A DNA stretch of 64,000 nt from CAVPDE01 sp964580575 (lineage in GTDB: Bacteria; Desulfobacterota; DSM-4660; Desulfatiglandales; HGW-15). Positions within the stretch are counted from its first letter, which is position 1. The number at the start of each line of letters is the position of its first letter. The notes beneath the pieces were generated by a model. It worked only from the letters and a program-made list of their open reading frames with translations. It ran no database searches and was not told the origin of the DNA. The position numbers and the translations under genes were made by a program. Location: assembly GCA_964580575.1 (NCBI GenBank), contig CAZOLJ010000016.1, positions 4,677-68,676 of the forward strand, given 5' to 3'. Of this stretch, positions 34,006-43,183 are shown one piece after another.

Positions 34006-35511
34006 TCACACGCCCTCCGAAGCGGCCCTGGCCGCCTCTTCCTGATCACTGAAAGGTCTCCTTTCGGAACCGATGATCTGATAGTCCTCGTGGCCTTTGC
34101 CCGCGATGAGCACCACGTCGGCCTCCTCGGCCATGGCCACCGCCTTTCGAATCGCCTCTCTGCGGTCCACTTCGAGAAAATATCCTTTGCCGGGACGGGT
34201 ATTCCCTCCTCCTTTCCTGAGGCCTGAATCGAGCATGCCCTTCTCGATCTCCTTCACAATCGAAAGAGGGTCCTCGCTTCGGGGGTTGTCCGAGGTGATG
34301 AAAGCCACATCGCTGTGCTCACCGGCTAGGCGGCCCATGTCGTATCGTTTGCCCCGGTCCCGGTCCCCGCCGCAACCGAACACGGTGATCAGCCGGCCTT
34401 TCACATGCGGCTTGAGGGAGGTCATGGCCTTGAGCAGGGCGTCCGGCTTGTGGGAATAGTCCACCACAAGGGTCAATCCTCTTCTGTTCTCCACCCGTTC
34501 CAGTCTGCCCGGGATGGACTGAAGGGCTTCGATGCCACGAACCACGGCTTCCAAGGGAAGGTTCAAGGCAAGGCCTGCGCCCGCTGCAGCCAGGATGTTG
34601 TAAACATTGAAATCGCCGATCAGGGACGATCGCACCGACGCTTCGCCTGCAGGGGTTCTGAGGCGGAACGTGAGTCCCTTTCCGTCCATCAGAACGGCGT
34701 CGGCATTGACCTGACATTCTTTTCCAAGCCCGTAGGTGAGGATCTTGGCTCGAGTCATGGCCACGAGATCCTTTCCCCTGGGATCGTCGAGGTTGATGAC
34801 CGCAGCCGGCCTCCTTCCTGAGGGGTCGGCCCGGAGCCCCGTGAAAAGGCGGCTCTTGGCTGCAAAGTACTCGTCCATGGTTTTGTGATAATCGAGGTGG
34901 TCCCTGGAAAGGTTGGTAAACACCGCCACGCTGAAGGGGCAGTCCTGGGTTCTTCCCTGGTCCAGGGCGTGGGAGGAGACCTCCGTGACAATGTGCGTGA
35001 CGCCATGGTCGACCATCTCCCGGCTCAAGCGGATCAGGTCAAGAGATTCCGGAGTGGTCACAGGGGCAGGGAGCTCTTTGTCCGAGTAACGGTAGTTCAC
35101 CGTGCCCAGCACGCCGGGCTCTGCGCCTGCAGCCTTGACGATGGATTCCAGAAGATAGGTCGTCGTGGTCTTGCCGCTGGTCCCCGTGATGCCGATGAGG
35201 GTGGTGTTTTTGAACGGGTTGTTGTAATAAGCCAGGGCGAGTTTGGAAAGAGCCTTCCTCGAGTCGGGAACCAGGAGGGTTGCGACCTTTGCTTCGCAAC
35301 CGGTGAGCGTCTCGACGGCAACAGCTCCTGCGCCCTTCTCAACCGCTCTCTCCACAAACTCGTGGCCGTCCGAATGGTGTCCGCGAAGGGCCACAAAGAG
35401 GTCGCCGGGCTTGACCTGGCGAGAGTCATAAGCCAAGCCTTGAATCTCCAGGGCAGGATCACCCCGGAGTTCGAAGTGCGACAGTGCTTCTAGGATTTGG
35501 CCCAGTTTCAT
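34006..35511 (-). CDS. murE: UDP-MurNAc-dipeptide:meso-diaminopimelate ligase MurE
   Basis: A 501-residue Mur ligase. It shows GLAYDSRQVKPGDLFVALRG at the start, the ATP loop GITGTSGKTTTTYLLE, and TNLSRDHLDYHKTM. The substrate motif is DNPRSEDP, which marks enzymes adding meso-diaminopimelate rather than lysine, so the wall is of the Gram-negative type. It starts 67 bases after ftsI, with a heptad-type repeat in the spacer. Confidence 0.97.
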   Translation of the reverse strand: MKLGQILEALSHFELRGDPALEIQGLAYDSRQVKPGDLFVALRGHHSDGHEFVERAVEKGAGAVAVETLTGCEAKVATLLVPDSRKALSKLALAYYNNPFKNTTLIGITGTSGKTTTTYLLESIVKAAGAEPGVLGTVNYRYSDKELPAPVTTPESLDLIRLSREMVDHGVTHIVTEVSSHALDQGRTQDCPFSVAVFTNLSRDHLDYHKTMDEYFAAKSRLFTGLRADPSGRRPAAVINLDDPRGKDLVAMTRAKILTYGLGKECQVNADAVLMDGKGLTFRLRTPAGEASVRSSLIGDFNVYNILAAAGAGLALNLPLEAVVRGIEALQSIPGRLERVENRRGLTLVVDYSHKPDALLKAMTSLKPHVKGRLITVFGCGGDRDRGKRYDMGRLAGEHSDVAFITSDNPRSEDPLSIVKEIEKGMLDSGLRKGGGNTRPGKGYFLEVDRREAIRKAVAMAEEADVVLIAGKGHEDYQIIGSERRPFSDQEEAARAASEGV

Positions 35512-35548
35512 ATTCTTAAGAATCCCGAACCCTCAGCCTTTGGCCGGC

Positions 35549-35577
35549 TCATTGAACAATTCACATTGCCCAATGAT
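35549..35577. repeat. Heptad repeat of the CAATG family between ftsI and murE
   Basis: On the minus strand the words CATTGGG, CAATGTG, AATTGTT, CAATGAG follow in 7-base register. This is the same word family as the element at 4828-4860, in the opposite orientation and more decayed. Confidence 0.5.
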
Positions 35578-35578
35578 G

Positions 35579-37546
35579 TCAAGACGGTGGCCTGAAACTC
35601 ACGCTCACCTGTGTCACTTTGTTCAGAGGGGAACCCGGCTCAGGGTTTTGCGCAACCGCCAGCCCTGTCCCGTCCAACGAAACTTTCACGCCCAGCGACC
35701 TCCCGCCTTTCAGAACCTCGCGCATGGTCTGGCCTCTGAAATCCGGGAGCAGACCCGTGCCTTCCTGAGAGACCTCCACGTGAAGCGGTGAACCGTTGTT
35801 TCGCGAGTTACCCGATTCCACCCCTTCCTCCGCCCTCACCATTCTCACATCCGGAAGGACCCGGAGGTGATTGAGGCTCCAGGCACCGATCTCCCTGAAC
35901 ACCGGAGCAGCCACCAGGCCTCCGTACTTCTTGGCCTCCGGTTCGTCCAAGAGCACCAGAATGGCCAGCCGTGGATTCTCCACTGGGGCATAGCCCACGA
36001 AAAGGGTCACATAGTTTCTGGCGGAATAGCGTTTGGTCATCGGATCGACTTTTTGGGATGTCCCGGTTTTCCCGGCAACCCGGTATCCCTTGATCGCCGC
36101 AAGAGAGCCTGTTCCGCCTTTTTCCTTGACCACCGATTCAAGGATTTGGGTCGCCTTTTTTGCCGTTTCAGGGGACATCGCTTTTCGCACCACCTGGGGA
36201 TGGTTCTCTTTGACTATCTTGCCCTGCTGGTCTTTGACCGCTTTGACCACATAAGGCCGCATGAGTTTACCCCCATTGGCGATCGCTCCCATGGCCATCA
36301 CCAGCTGGAGGGAGTTCGCGGTCATGCCTTGCCCGAAAAAAGAAGTCGCTTTTTCAATTTCCTTGGCGTCCTTGACCGGTCTCAGGAATCCTTCCTGTTC
36401 CCCGGGAAGGTCGATCTCTGTTTTGTCCCCAAACCCGAACTTTTCGAGATACTCGTGAAACTTCTTGTAGCCGATTCTCTGGCCTATCTTGACCGCACCG
36501 ATGTTGCTTGAAAAGGTGATGATCTCGGACACGCTGAGCATTCCATGCCCTTTCCGGTCGTGGTCATGGATGGTGTTGGTGCCGAGCTTGTATTCCCCGT
36601 TCTCGCAGAAGAACTTCGTCTCCGGTGAAACCAGATAGCTGTCGAGCGCTGCGGCAAGCAGGTACGCTTTGATCGTGGATCCCGGTTCGTAACTGTCCGT
36701 GACCGCCCGGTTCCTCCATTGGTTGGGCTGGTGGGTCCGGAACACGTTGGGATTGAAAAGGGGAACCACGGCCATGGCCAGGATCTCTCCCGTGTCCACC
36801 TCCACCACAATGGCGTGACCGTTTTTCGCCCTGGTCTCCTCCATGGTTTTCTTGAGCGCCTGCTCCGCCGCGTACTGGATGTCCTTGTCGATGGTGAGAA
36901 CCAGGTCTCGGATTTCACTCTCCTCCGGTGCGGGCCGGTTCACGTAAAAAGGCCTGCCCAGCGCATCTCTCATCTGGATCAGGGTGTAGTCCGGGCCCTT
37001 GAGCATCTTGTCGTATTTCTTTTCAAGCCCTTCCAGACCTTGATTGTCTTCGCCTGCGAACCCCAGGACATGGCCTGCGATCTCTTTGCCGGGATAGTAT
37101 CTTCTCGTTTCCGCAGTGAAGCCCACTCCCTCGATGCCCAGCGCTTTCACCTGCCGGATCTTTTCAGGGGCCACCTTTCGATCGATCCACACAAAGGGCC
37201 GCTGGCTCTTGAGAAGGCTCAGCAGGGCGTTCTCCTTCATGTCCAGAATCTTGGAGAGAAGCTTTGCCGCCTGCGCCTTGTTCTGGACATGGTGAGGATG
37301 CACATAGATGGACTCCACTTCAACGCTCACCGCCAGCTCGTGCCCTTCCCTGTCGTAGATGGTTCCCCGCTTGGGCGGCAGCTTGACAATGCCCCGGTAA
37401 CCGGCCAACGCAATGCGCGCCAGTTTGTCCCTCTCGATGACCTGCAGCTGAGTCGCCCTGGCCAGAATCATGCTGAGCCCGCACAGGAAGAAGACGGCCA
37501 CGATAGTGATTCTGACCCGGATCCATTTCTTCTCGGTGATCTTCAT
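35579..37546 (-). CDS. ftsI: Penicillin-binding protein 3 / FtsI with PASTA domain
   Basis: A 655-residue septal transpeptidase. The start ATG 37546 (MKITEKKWIRVRITIV) overlaps the ftsL stop; the longer open frame upstream is only the ftsL region. One membrane anchor is followed by the dimerisation part (KRGTIYDREGHELAVS). The transpeptidase has the active serine in YEPGSTIKAYL (SxxK), SSN in FSSNIGAVK and KTG in AGKTGTSQKV. The last 70 residues form a PASTA domain (LPDFRGQTMREVL, QNPEPGSPL), common in FtsI of delta-type proteobacteria. It cross-links septal wall with FtsW. Confidence 0.95.
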   Translation of the reverse strand: MKITEKKWIRVRITIVAVFFLCGLSMILARATQLQVIERDKLARIALAGYRGIVKLPPKRGTIYDREGHELAVSVEVESIYVHPHHVQNKAQAAKLLSKILDMKENALLSLLKSQRPFVWIDRKVAPEKIRQVKALGIEGVGFTAETRRYYPGKEIAGHVLGFAGEDNQGLEGLEKKYDKMLKGPDYTLIQMRDALGRPFYVNRPAPEESEIRDLVLTIDKDIQYAAEQALKKTMEETRAKNGHAIVVEVDTGEILAMAVVPLFNPNVFRTHQPNQWRNRAVTDSYEPGSTIKAYLLAAALDSYLVSPETKFFCENGEYKLGTNTIHDHDRKGHGMLSVSEIITFSSNIGAVKIGQRIGYKKFHEYLEKFGFGDKTEIDLPGEQEGFLRPVKDAKEIEKATSFFGQGMTANSLQLVMAMGAIANGGKLMRPYVVKAVKDQQGKIVKENHPQVVRKAMSPETAKKATQILESVVKEKGGTGSLAAIKGYRVAGKTGTSQKVDPMTKRYSARNYVTLFVGYAPVENPRLAILVLLDEPEAKKYGGLVAAPVFREIGAWSLNHLRVLPDVRMVRAEEGVESGNSRNNGSPLHVEVSQEGTGLLPDFRGQTMREVLKGGRSLGVKVSLDGTGLAVAQNPEPGSPLNKVTQVSVSFRPPS

Positions 37547-37908
37547 GGCAGAACAACAATCTGTTCCGGCGCAGCGGCCTTGAGTCCCAAGGCGCGGGCA
37601 GCCCCCTCCAGGTATTGAGGCGACTTCAAGGTGGCCAGCTCGATCCTCAGTTTCTTGTTCAATTCCATGAGCCGGATCTCCTCGTGTTTCAACCGGCTCA
37701 CGTCGTACCCGATCTGGGTTCCCTCGAAATTGGACCACACGTAACCGATGCCGCTCCCCATGAAGAGGAGGAGCAGAAAAGCCACGAGCGCAATCTGGCG
37801 GCCGCTCAAGCGAAAACGCCGCTTCGGTGCCTTCGCGTTTTTCACCCGGATGCCGGTGCCGGCGTTTCTCCGGTTTTCAATTTCCGAGACCCTGATGACT
37901 CGTATCAT
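37543..37908 (-). CDS. ftsL: Cell division protein FtsL
   Basis: A 121-residue bitopic protein. A basic N-terminus (KAPKRRFRL) is followed by one helix (IALVAFLLLLFMGSGIGYVW) and a coiled coil (DVSRLKHEEIRLMELNKKLR). Sequence conservation is low, but size, topology and place between rsmH and ftsI identify it. Its start lies inside the end of rsmH (32-base overlap) and its stop overlaps the ftsI start. Confidence 0.85.
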   Translation of the reverse strand: MIRVIRVSEIENRRNAGTGIRVKNAKAPKRRFRLSGRQIALVAFLLLLFMGSGIGYVWSNFEGTQIGYDVSRLKHEEIRLMELNKKLRIELATLKSPQYLEGAARALGLKAAAPEQIVVLP

Positions 37909-38848
37909 AGGTCGGGATCCTTTCCGCGGCTCTCAGAACGGCGCTCCGCGCTCTGGGGTTTTCTTCGATTTCTTTAGGGTCGGGCCGGACCCCCTTCTTG
38001 TGGAGCCTTCTGAAAAGGGGTTCCTTTCCGCAGCCACACTGAGGCAAGGTCGGGGGGCACTGGCAACCCTTTTCCCAATCCATCATGGCCTGCTTCACCA
38101 TTCGGTCTTCGAGAGAATGGTAAGACAGGATGACCAGCCTGCCGCTCCCGGCCAGGAGAGCGGGACTCTTGTCCAGAAACGAGGCCAAATGCTCCAGTTC
38201 TTTGTTGACGGCGATTCTCAGGGCCTGGAATGTTCGAGTCGCCGCATGCTTCGCCCCTGCTCGGCGGGGTCTCGGAACAACCGACTCGATCAGATGAGCA
38301 AGATGAAGGGAGGAAAGAATGGGCTTTGTTTTTCTTTCTTGACCGATGCGTCGCGCAATGGCCCTGGCTCTTCTCTCTTCGCCGTATTGCCGCAAAATCT
38401 CTTCGAGTTCTTTTTCGGACACATGTTGGATCAGGTGCTCGGCCGTGACGCCTGCATCCGGATCCATTCTCATATCGAGCGGTTCATCCCGATAAAAGCT
38501 GAATCCCCTTCCTGATTGTTCGAGTTGAAAACCGGACATTCCAAGATCCAGCAGGATGCCATGCGCTTTTCCCCATCCCAGGTCCCTGAGGACCTGATCC
38601 GCCGACTCGTAACTCCCCTTGATGAATCGAACCCTTTCTCCAAGAAAGCGCAGTCTCTCTTTTGAAATCCGGATGGCTTCTGAATCTCTGTCCAGACAGA
38701 GAAGCTGTCCTCGTCCCCCGATTCTTTTTCCGATCGCCTCGCTGTGTCCCCCGCTTCCGACCGTGCCGTCTATATAGGTGCCGTCAGGATCGGTGATCAG
38801 GTCCTCCAGGACCTCTTGCACCAGGACAGGCCGGTGAGGGTATTCCAA
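37877..38848 (-). CDS. rsmH: 16S rRNA m4C1402 methyltransferase RsmH (MraW)
   Basis: A 323-residue SAM-dependent methyltransferase that modifies C1402 in the ribosomal decoding site. It shows HRPVLVQEVLEDL, the SAM motif YIDGTVGSGGHSEAIG, LLDLGMSGFQLE, DMRMDPDAG and TFQALRIAVNKELEHL. It is 9 bases after mraZ. Confidence 0.96.
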   Translation of the reverse strand: MEYPHRPVLVQEVLEDLITDPDGTYIDGTVGSGGHSEAIGKRIGGRGQLLCLDRDSEAIRISKERLRFLGERVRFIKGSYESADQVLRDLGWGKAHGILLDLGMSGFQLEQSGRGFSFYRDEPLDMRMDPDAGVTAEHLIQHVSEKELEEILRQYGEERRARAIARRIGQERKTKPILSSLHLAHLIESVVPRPRRAGAKHAATRTFQALRIAVNKELEHLASFLDKSPALLAGSGRLVILSYHSLEDRMVKQAMMDWEKGCQCPPTLPQCGCGKEPLFRRLHKKGVRPDPKEIEENPRARSAVLRAAERIPTYDTSHQGLGN

Positions 38849-38857
38849 TTCCCCTCC

Positions 38858-39295
38858 TCAAATTCCAAGCCCATGCAGGGCCTGGCTGACCTGTGGAAAA
38901 TCTCTTTTTGCCCTCTCAAACTCTTCTTCCCATCGCTCCCTGTCCCAGATTTCGAAGAGTTTCAACCCTCCCACGAGGACCACTTCTTTCTTCAGTCCTG
39001 AAATCTCACGCAAATCCGGAGGGATGGTAATGCGACCCTGCTTGACAACACACTCCTGCGCTCCGGAAATGAAATACCGGAGGTACGTGTTTACTGCGTG
39101 GTCCAGTTGAGGCATCCTTGCCGCGTTCTCTTCAATGATTTTCCATTCATCCTGGGCAAAAGCCCATAAGCAATTGTCATGATTAGTTAAAACAAGAGTA
39201 TGGTTCGACTTGGTCTGGAGCACTTCCCGGAACCTTGCGGGAATGGCAAGCCTTCCTTTTTCGTCCAGAAAATGTTTTGATCGACCTCTGAACAT
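38858..39295 (-). CDS. mraZ: Transcriptional regulator MraZ
   Basis: A 145-residue protein of two AbrB-like MraZ domains that forms rings and binds repeated boxes upstream of its own operon. It starts MFRGRSKHFLDEKGRLAIP at 39295 behind GGGAGTGGAG; an in-frame start at 39316 lies within the proposed operator side and is rejected. The second domain has QGRITIPPDLREISGL. It is the first gene of the dcw cluster and probably represses it through the site at 39318-39344. Confidence 0.95.
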   Translation of the reverse strand: MFRGRSKHFLDEKGRLAIPARFREVLQTKSNHTLVLTNHDNCLWAFAQDEWKIIEENAARMPQLDHAVNTYLRYFISGAQECVVKQGRITIPPDLREISGLKKEVVLVGGLKLFEIWDRERWEEEFERAKRDFPQVSQALHGLGI

Positions 39296-39317
39296 GCTCC
39301 ACTCCCAAAATTTCATG

Positions 39318-39344
39318 CCACTTTATTCCACTTTGTGACACTTT
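39318..39344 (-). promoter_or_regulatory. MraZ operator: three AAAGTG(G/T) boxes
   Basis: On the minus strand AAAGTGT, AAAGTGG and AAAGTGG follow each other with exact 3-base spacers (39344 down to 39318). This is the AAAGTG[T/G]-N3 pattern described for MraZ binding sites. The last box ends 22 bases before the mraZ start codon. Confidence 0.85.
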
Positions 39345-39369
39345 AATGCCAAACGAGTTTTCTTGTCAA
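39340..39369 (-). promoter_or_regulatory. Promoter of the dcw cluster
   Basis: TTGACA (39364-39369), an 18-base spacer and TAAAGT (39340-39345). The -10 hexamer overlaps the first MraZ box, so bound MraZ would block RNA polymerase directly. Confidence 0.65.
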
Positions 39370-39430
39370 TAAGAAAATTGAGTGAATAAAGTATTTTAAT
39401 CGCTTTTTGAAGATTCTCGACGAGGCTCAG

Positions 39431-39751
39431 TTACGGGCGGTTGAATTCTAGAAAACAGTAGACCTGTGAGGCAAGGTAAAGGAAAGTGAAGAAAAGGTTG
39501 AGCACCAGACCCGAGTAAGCGTAATCCTTGTCCCCTTTTTCTTCGATGAGGGCGATGGATTTCACTGATAGGAACACACCTGCGGCAAGCAGGACAGGGA
39601 TAATACCCAGAAAGGAGATGAGAAAGCGATAGGACTCATAATCCCCTTTGCCAAAAAGCACGTAAAACGATGCGAATCCTGCACAGAGGAAAGGCATGAG
39701 AAACCCTGCAATCGCAGCGTGATTCGTTTTTCTGAAATGTAGGAATTTCAT
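39431..39751 (-). CDS. Small membrane protein, 106 aa, unknown
   Basis: Begins MKFLHFRKTNHAAIAGF; the start at 39751 is preferred over a TTG three codons earlier. Three hydrophobic segments are visible: IAGFLMPFLCAGFASFYVLF, FLISFLGIIPVLLAAGVFLS and LVLNLFFTFLYLASQVYCFL. The loop between the last two is charged (EEKGDKDYA). No family is recognised. It lies just upstream of the mraZ promoter, in the same direction, and is probably a separate unit. Confidence 0.6.
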   Translation of the reverse strand: MKFLHFRKTNHAAIAGFLMPFLCAGFASFYVLFGKGDYESYRFLISFLGIIPVLLAAGVFLSVKSIALIEEKGDKDYAYSGLVLNLFFTFLYLASQVYCFLEFNRP

Positions 39752-39976
39752 GGCCCACAACCGAAGGGGAATTTGCTTTTAGAATACTTTGGAATCGCTC
39801 ACTTGTAAAGCGGGGCAAGAGAAATTGCTTGCATCAGGGGGAGTGAGTTCCTAATATTAACCTGGTTCTTCGAAGGGTTAATTTGGATTGGCCACAGTAA
39901 AATAACCGCTTCGGAGCTTGATTTATGTGAGGACCATTTGAACTTTGAAACCTTGATGGACTCGTAAGAAGTCGTC

Positions 39977-39996
39977 ACCCCGGTGAAAACCGGGGT
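39977..39996. repeat. REP-like hairpin
   Basis: ACCCCGGT and ACCGGGGT are perfect arms around GAAA. A second palindromic piece, CCGCCTCCGGCGGG, lies near 40042-40055 and a third dispersed repeat follows at 40107. The 400-base spacer 39770-40170 holds these and no gene. Confidence 0.7.
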
Positions 39997-40106
39997 CCAG
40001 GGAGTTCATAACGCTCAGATACAAGGCGCCCGACAATCTTTATCCGCCTCCGGCGGGCCGAGGAATGAGGCGTACAACCCAGTGCGTCGCAGTGACGAGG
40101 GATGAG

Positions 40107-40141
40107 GGCAACGCCGTAGATGGGCGTTTTTCAGCAACCTG
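40107..40141. repeat. 35-base dispersed repeat, copy 1
   Basis: Starts GGCAACGCCGTA and ends TTTTTCAGCAACCTG. It matches the copy at 58560-58594 at 34 of 35 positions. Here it lies 29 bases before the small heat-shock gene. Confidence 0.8.
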
Positions 40142-40170
40142 TTAGAATTCGCCCTCCAGGAGGTTTCACC

Positions 40171-40617
40171 ATGGCAGAGCTGATCATATGGAAAAACCAG
40201 GAGATTGACAGGCTCAAAAAAGACATGGATCGCCTTCTCAGCCGGTTTCGGGACGACTTCTGTTCGCCCCTGTTGCTGAAGCGTTTTCGGGAGGAGCCCT
40301 ATCTGGAACTCACCGAGACCGAAGACGACCTCCTCCTCAAGTCGGAGATTCCTGACCTTAAGCCCAAGGATCTGGACATCACCATCAGCGACGACTTGCT
40401 CACCATCAAGGCGGAAGTCAAAGAGGAAGGCTTTTCCGAGGGCGAAGGGTTCCGCGAGAGAACACGATCGTGCAGTTACTTTTCTCGAACCGTCCAACTC
40501 CCTTGCAAGGTTCACGTGGACGAGGTTCGAGCCTCTTACCGGGCCGGCATACTGAACATTGTCCTGCCCAAGTGCAAACCTGAGACGGCCCGCGAGATCA
40601 AGATCAAGGTGACGTAA
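40171..40617 (+). CDS. Hsp20/alpha-crystallin small heat-shock protein
   Basis: A 148-residue ATP-independent holdase. The start ATG 40171 (MAELIIWKNQEIDRLKKDMD) follows CCAGGAGG. The crystallin domain runs from LELTETEDDLLLKSEIPDL through LDITISDDLLTIKAEVKEEG to the end motif ASYRAGILNIVLPK, the A-x-x-x-n-G-v-L signature. It is followed after 73 bases by the Lon-like protease gene in the same direction, so chaperone and protease are probably expressed together. Confidence 0.93.
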   Translation: MAELIIWKNQEIDRLKKDMDRLLSRFRDDFCSPLLLKRFREEPYLELTETEDDLLLKSEIPDLKPKDLDITISDDLLTIKAEVKEEGFSEGEGFRERTRSCSYFSRTVQLPCKVHVDEVRASYRAGILNIVLPKCKPETAREIKIKVT

Positions 40618-40690
40618 GCCGTCCTTTCCATGGCTTGCTTTTTGCTGTGCTTGCTGCTCTAGCCTTACGACGTGGAGGAGGTTGAGGACC

Positions 40691-43180
40691 ATGGCCGCCA
40701 AGAAATCCGAGAAAGAAGTCGCTCTTGAGAAGTTGAGATGGAGACTGGATCCTGCCACGCTCCCTTTCAAAACAACGGAAGACCTATCCCCTCTGAAAGA
40801 AATCATCGGACAGGACAGAGGGGTGGAAGCGTTTAAGTTCGGCATGGGGATCAACAAGCCCGGCTACAATGTCTTCGTCACAGGCCTTGCCAACACCGGA
40901 AGGCTTTCCACGGTCCGCAAGCTGCTCGAAGACATTTCCAAGAGAGACGGCAGAGTGCCGGAAGATCTATGCTACGTCAATAATTTCAAGAACACGGAAG
41001 CTCCCATCCTTCTCCGGCTGAAGGCGGGAATGGGTCAGAAATTCAAGAAGGAGGTCCGCGAGTTCATCGACGTCTTGAAGAAAGAAGTGCCTCAGCTCTT
41101 TGAGAGCCAGGAGTATTTGAATCGCAAAAAGGAAATCATGATCGAGTACGAGAAGAAGGGCAAGAGCTTCTTCAAGGACCTGGACAAAAAGGTGCGGGAG
41201 GAGGGCTTCGCCCTCGTGGACATCCAGATGGGCCAGATCAAGAGACCCGAAGTCATGCCCCTGGTGGATGGGAATCCGACGCACATTGATCAACTGGAAG
41301 GCCTGGTGGAAAAGGGACGTTTCCCCAAGGAGGAGTATGCCGTCCTCAAGGAAAAACAAGCGAAACTCCGGGAAGAAATCGACCAGATTTTCCTGGAGCT
41401 GAGGGACCTCCAAAAAGATGTGCAACAGACCATCGAGAAAATGGACCGCGTCATGTTCATGAAGGTGGCCACGGATCTCTCCGGGCCCCTGAAAGAGAAA
41501 CACCCGACCAAGGAAGTGGAAAAACATCTGACCGACATGCTGGAGGACATGACCGAGAACCTGCAGATCTTCGGGTCTCAGCTTCAGCCGCAGGTCCCGG
41601 GCATGCCCTTTCTGCTGTCTGAAGGTGACGCGTTTCAGCCCTATCAGGTCAACCTGATCGTGGACAATGAAGAGCAGAAAGGGCCTCCGGTGATTGTCGA
41701 AACTTATCCCACCTACCGAAATCTTTTCGGAAGCATCGAGAGAGTGGTGGACCGGAGCGGCGTGTGGCGAACGGATTTCAGCAAGATCAAAGCCGGTTCT
41801 ATTATTCGCGCCAACGGAGGGTACCTTGTTCTGAACCTTCTCGACGCCCTTGTCGAACCGGGCGTGTGGCCTGCTCTCAAGCGAGCCTTGAAGACCAAGA
41901 AAATGGAGATTCAGACCTACGACCCCTTTTATCTCTTCACGACAACGGGCCTCAAGCCTGAACCGATCGACATGGACATGAAGGTCGTGGTCATTGCGGA
42001 CGAAACCATTTACCAACTCCTCCATGCTTACGATGAGGACACGGCCAAGATCTTCAAGGTCCGGGCGGATTTTGACACGTCCATGAACAAGAACGAAAAA
42101 TCCGTTCTCCAGTTTGCCGAGTTCATCCGGAGAAAAGCGGATGAAGACAAGTTAAAGCCCTTTGACAGGAGCGCCCTGGCTGCGCTGGTCGAGCAGGCGG
42201 TCAGGATGACCGGACGGCAGGAAAAAATCTCCACCAGTTTCCCGATCATCACGGATCTCCTTCGCGAAGCCGATTACTGGGCAGGGGAGGACAACTCCCC
42301 GCAGGTCCAGGAGAATCATGTGGACAAAGCGATTGAGACGAGAATTTACCGTTCCAGCCTTATCGAAGAGCACATCCAGGAGATGATCGACCGCGGGACC
42401 CTGCTCATCGATGTGGACGGCGAAGTCGTCGGCCAAGTGAACGGGCTTGCCGTGTACAGCCTGGGCGATTACATGTTCGGCAAGCCTTCCCGCATCACGG
42501 CAACAACCTCCATGGGCCGCGCCGGAATCATCAATATCGAGCGCGAAGCGGACATGTCCGGAAGCACCCACAACAAAGGCATGCTCATCCTGAGCGGGTA
42601 TCTGAGGAAGAAATTTGCTCAGGACAAGCCGCTCACCATGAGTGCTAGCATTGCCTTTGAGCAGTCCTACAGCGGCGTGGACGGAGACAGCGCTTCCTCC
42701 ACGGAGATCTATGCTCTCCTCTCGAGCCTCTCCGGAGTTCCCATCAAGCAGTGCATCGCGGTGACCGGCTCCGTGAATCAAAAGGGCGAGGTCCAGGCCA
42801 TCGGAGGCGTCAACTACAAGATCGAAGGGTTCTTCGAATGCTGCCGCAAAAAGGGGCTCACCGGCACCCAGGGCGTGATGATTCCCGAGAGCAACGTTCA
42901 GGACCTCATGCTTCGCAAGAACGTGGTGGATGCCGTGAAAAAAGGCAGGTTTCACATCTACTCGGTGAAGACCATTGACGAGGGCATCGAGATTCTCACG
43001 GGAAAACCTGGAGGGGAACTCCAGGCAGACGGCACCTATCCTGAAGGATCGATCAATTACCTTGTGAACGAAAAGCTGAAATCCCTGGCCGAAGGGCTGA
43101 AGAAATTCGGGGAAGAAGAAGAGGCAGCGGCCGCACCTGAGGACAAAGGAAAAGGGAAAAGCCGGAAAGGCAAGAAATAG
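40691..43180 (+). CDS. Lon-like ATP-dependent protease (AAA_32 / Lon C-terminal type)
   Basis: An 829-residue protease of the Lon-like group without the Lon N-terminal substrate domain. The start ATG 40691 (MAAKKSEKEV) follows GGAGGAGG and GAGG. The P-loop region reads YNVFVTGLANTGRLSTV, with Arg where Lon has Lys; from memory GTGR is common in this group. A long coiled-coil insert lies at about 130-290. The proteolytic domain has the serine in GVDGDSASSTEIYALLSSL and the lysine in IGGVNYKIEGFFECC, a complete Ser-Lys dyad. The tail is Lys/Glu-rich. The next gene starts 3 bases after the stop. Confidence 0.92.
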   Translation: MAAKKSEKEVALEKLRWRLDPATLPFKTTEDLSPLKEIIGQDRGVEAFKFGMGINKPGYNVFVTGLANTGRLSTVRKLLEDISKRDGRVPEDLCYVNNFKNTEAPILLRLKAGMGQKFKKEVREFIDVLKKEVPQLFESQEYLNRKKEIMIEYEKKGKSFFKDLDKKVREEGFALVDIQMGQIKRPEVMPLVDGNPTHIDQLEGLVEKGRFPKEEYAVLKEKQAKLREEIDQIFLELRDLQKDVQQTIEKMDRVMFMKVATDLSGPLKEKHPTKEVEKHLTDMLEDMTENLQIFGSQLQPQVPGMPFLLSEGDAFQPYQVNLIVDNEEQKGPPVIVETYPTYRNLFGSIERVVDRSGVWRTDFSKIKAGSIIRANGGYLVLNLLDALVEPGVWPALKRALKTKKMEIQTYDPFYLFTTTGLKPEPIDMDMKVVVIADETIYQLLHAYDEDTAKIFKVRADFDTSMNKNEKSVLQFAEFIRRKADEDKLKPFDRSALAALVEQAVRMTGRQEKISTSFPIITDLLREADYWAGEDNSPQVQENHVDKAIETRIYRSSLIEEHIQEMIDRGTLLIDVDGEVVGQVNGLAVYSLGDYMFGKPSRITATTSMGRAGIINIEREADMSGSTHNKGMLILSGYLRKKFAQDKPLTMSASIAFEQSYSGVDGDSASSTEIYALLSSLSGVPIKQCIAVTGSVNQKGEVQAIGGVNYKIEGFFECCRKKGLTGTQGVMIPESNVQDLMLRKNVVDAVKKGRFHIYSVKTIDEGIEILTGKPGGELQADGTYPEGSINYLVNEKLKSLAEGLKKFGEEEEAAAAPEDKGKGKSRKGKK

Positions 43181-43183
43181 GCT

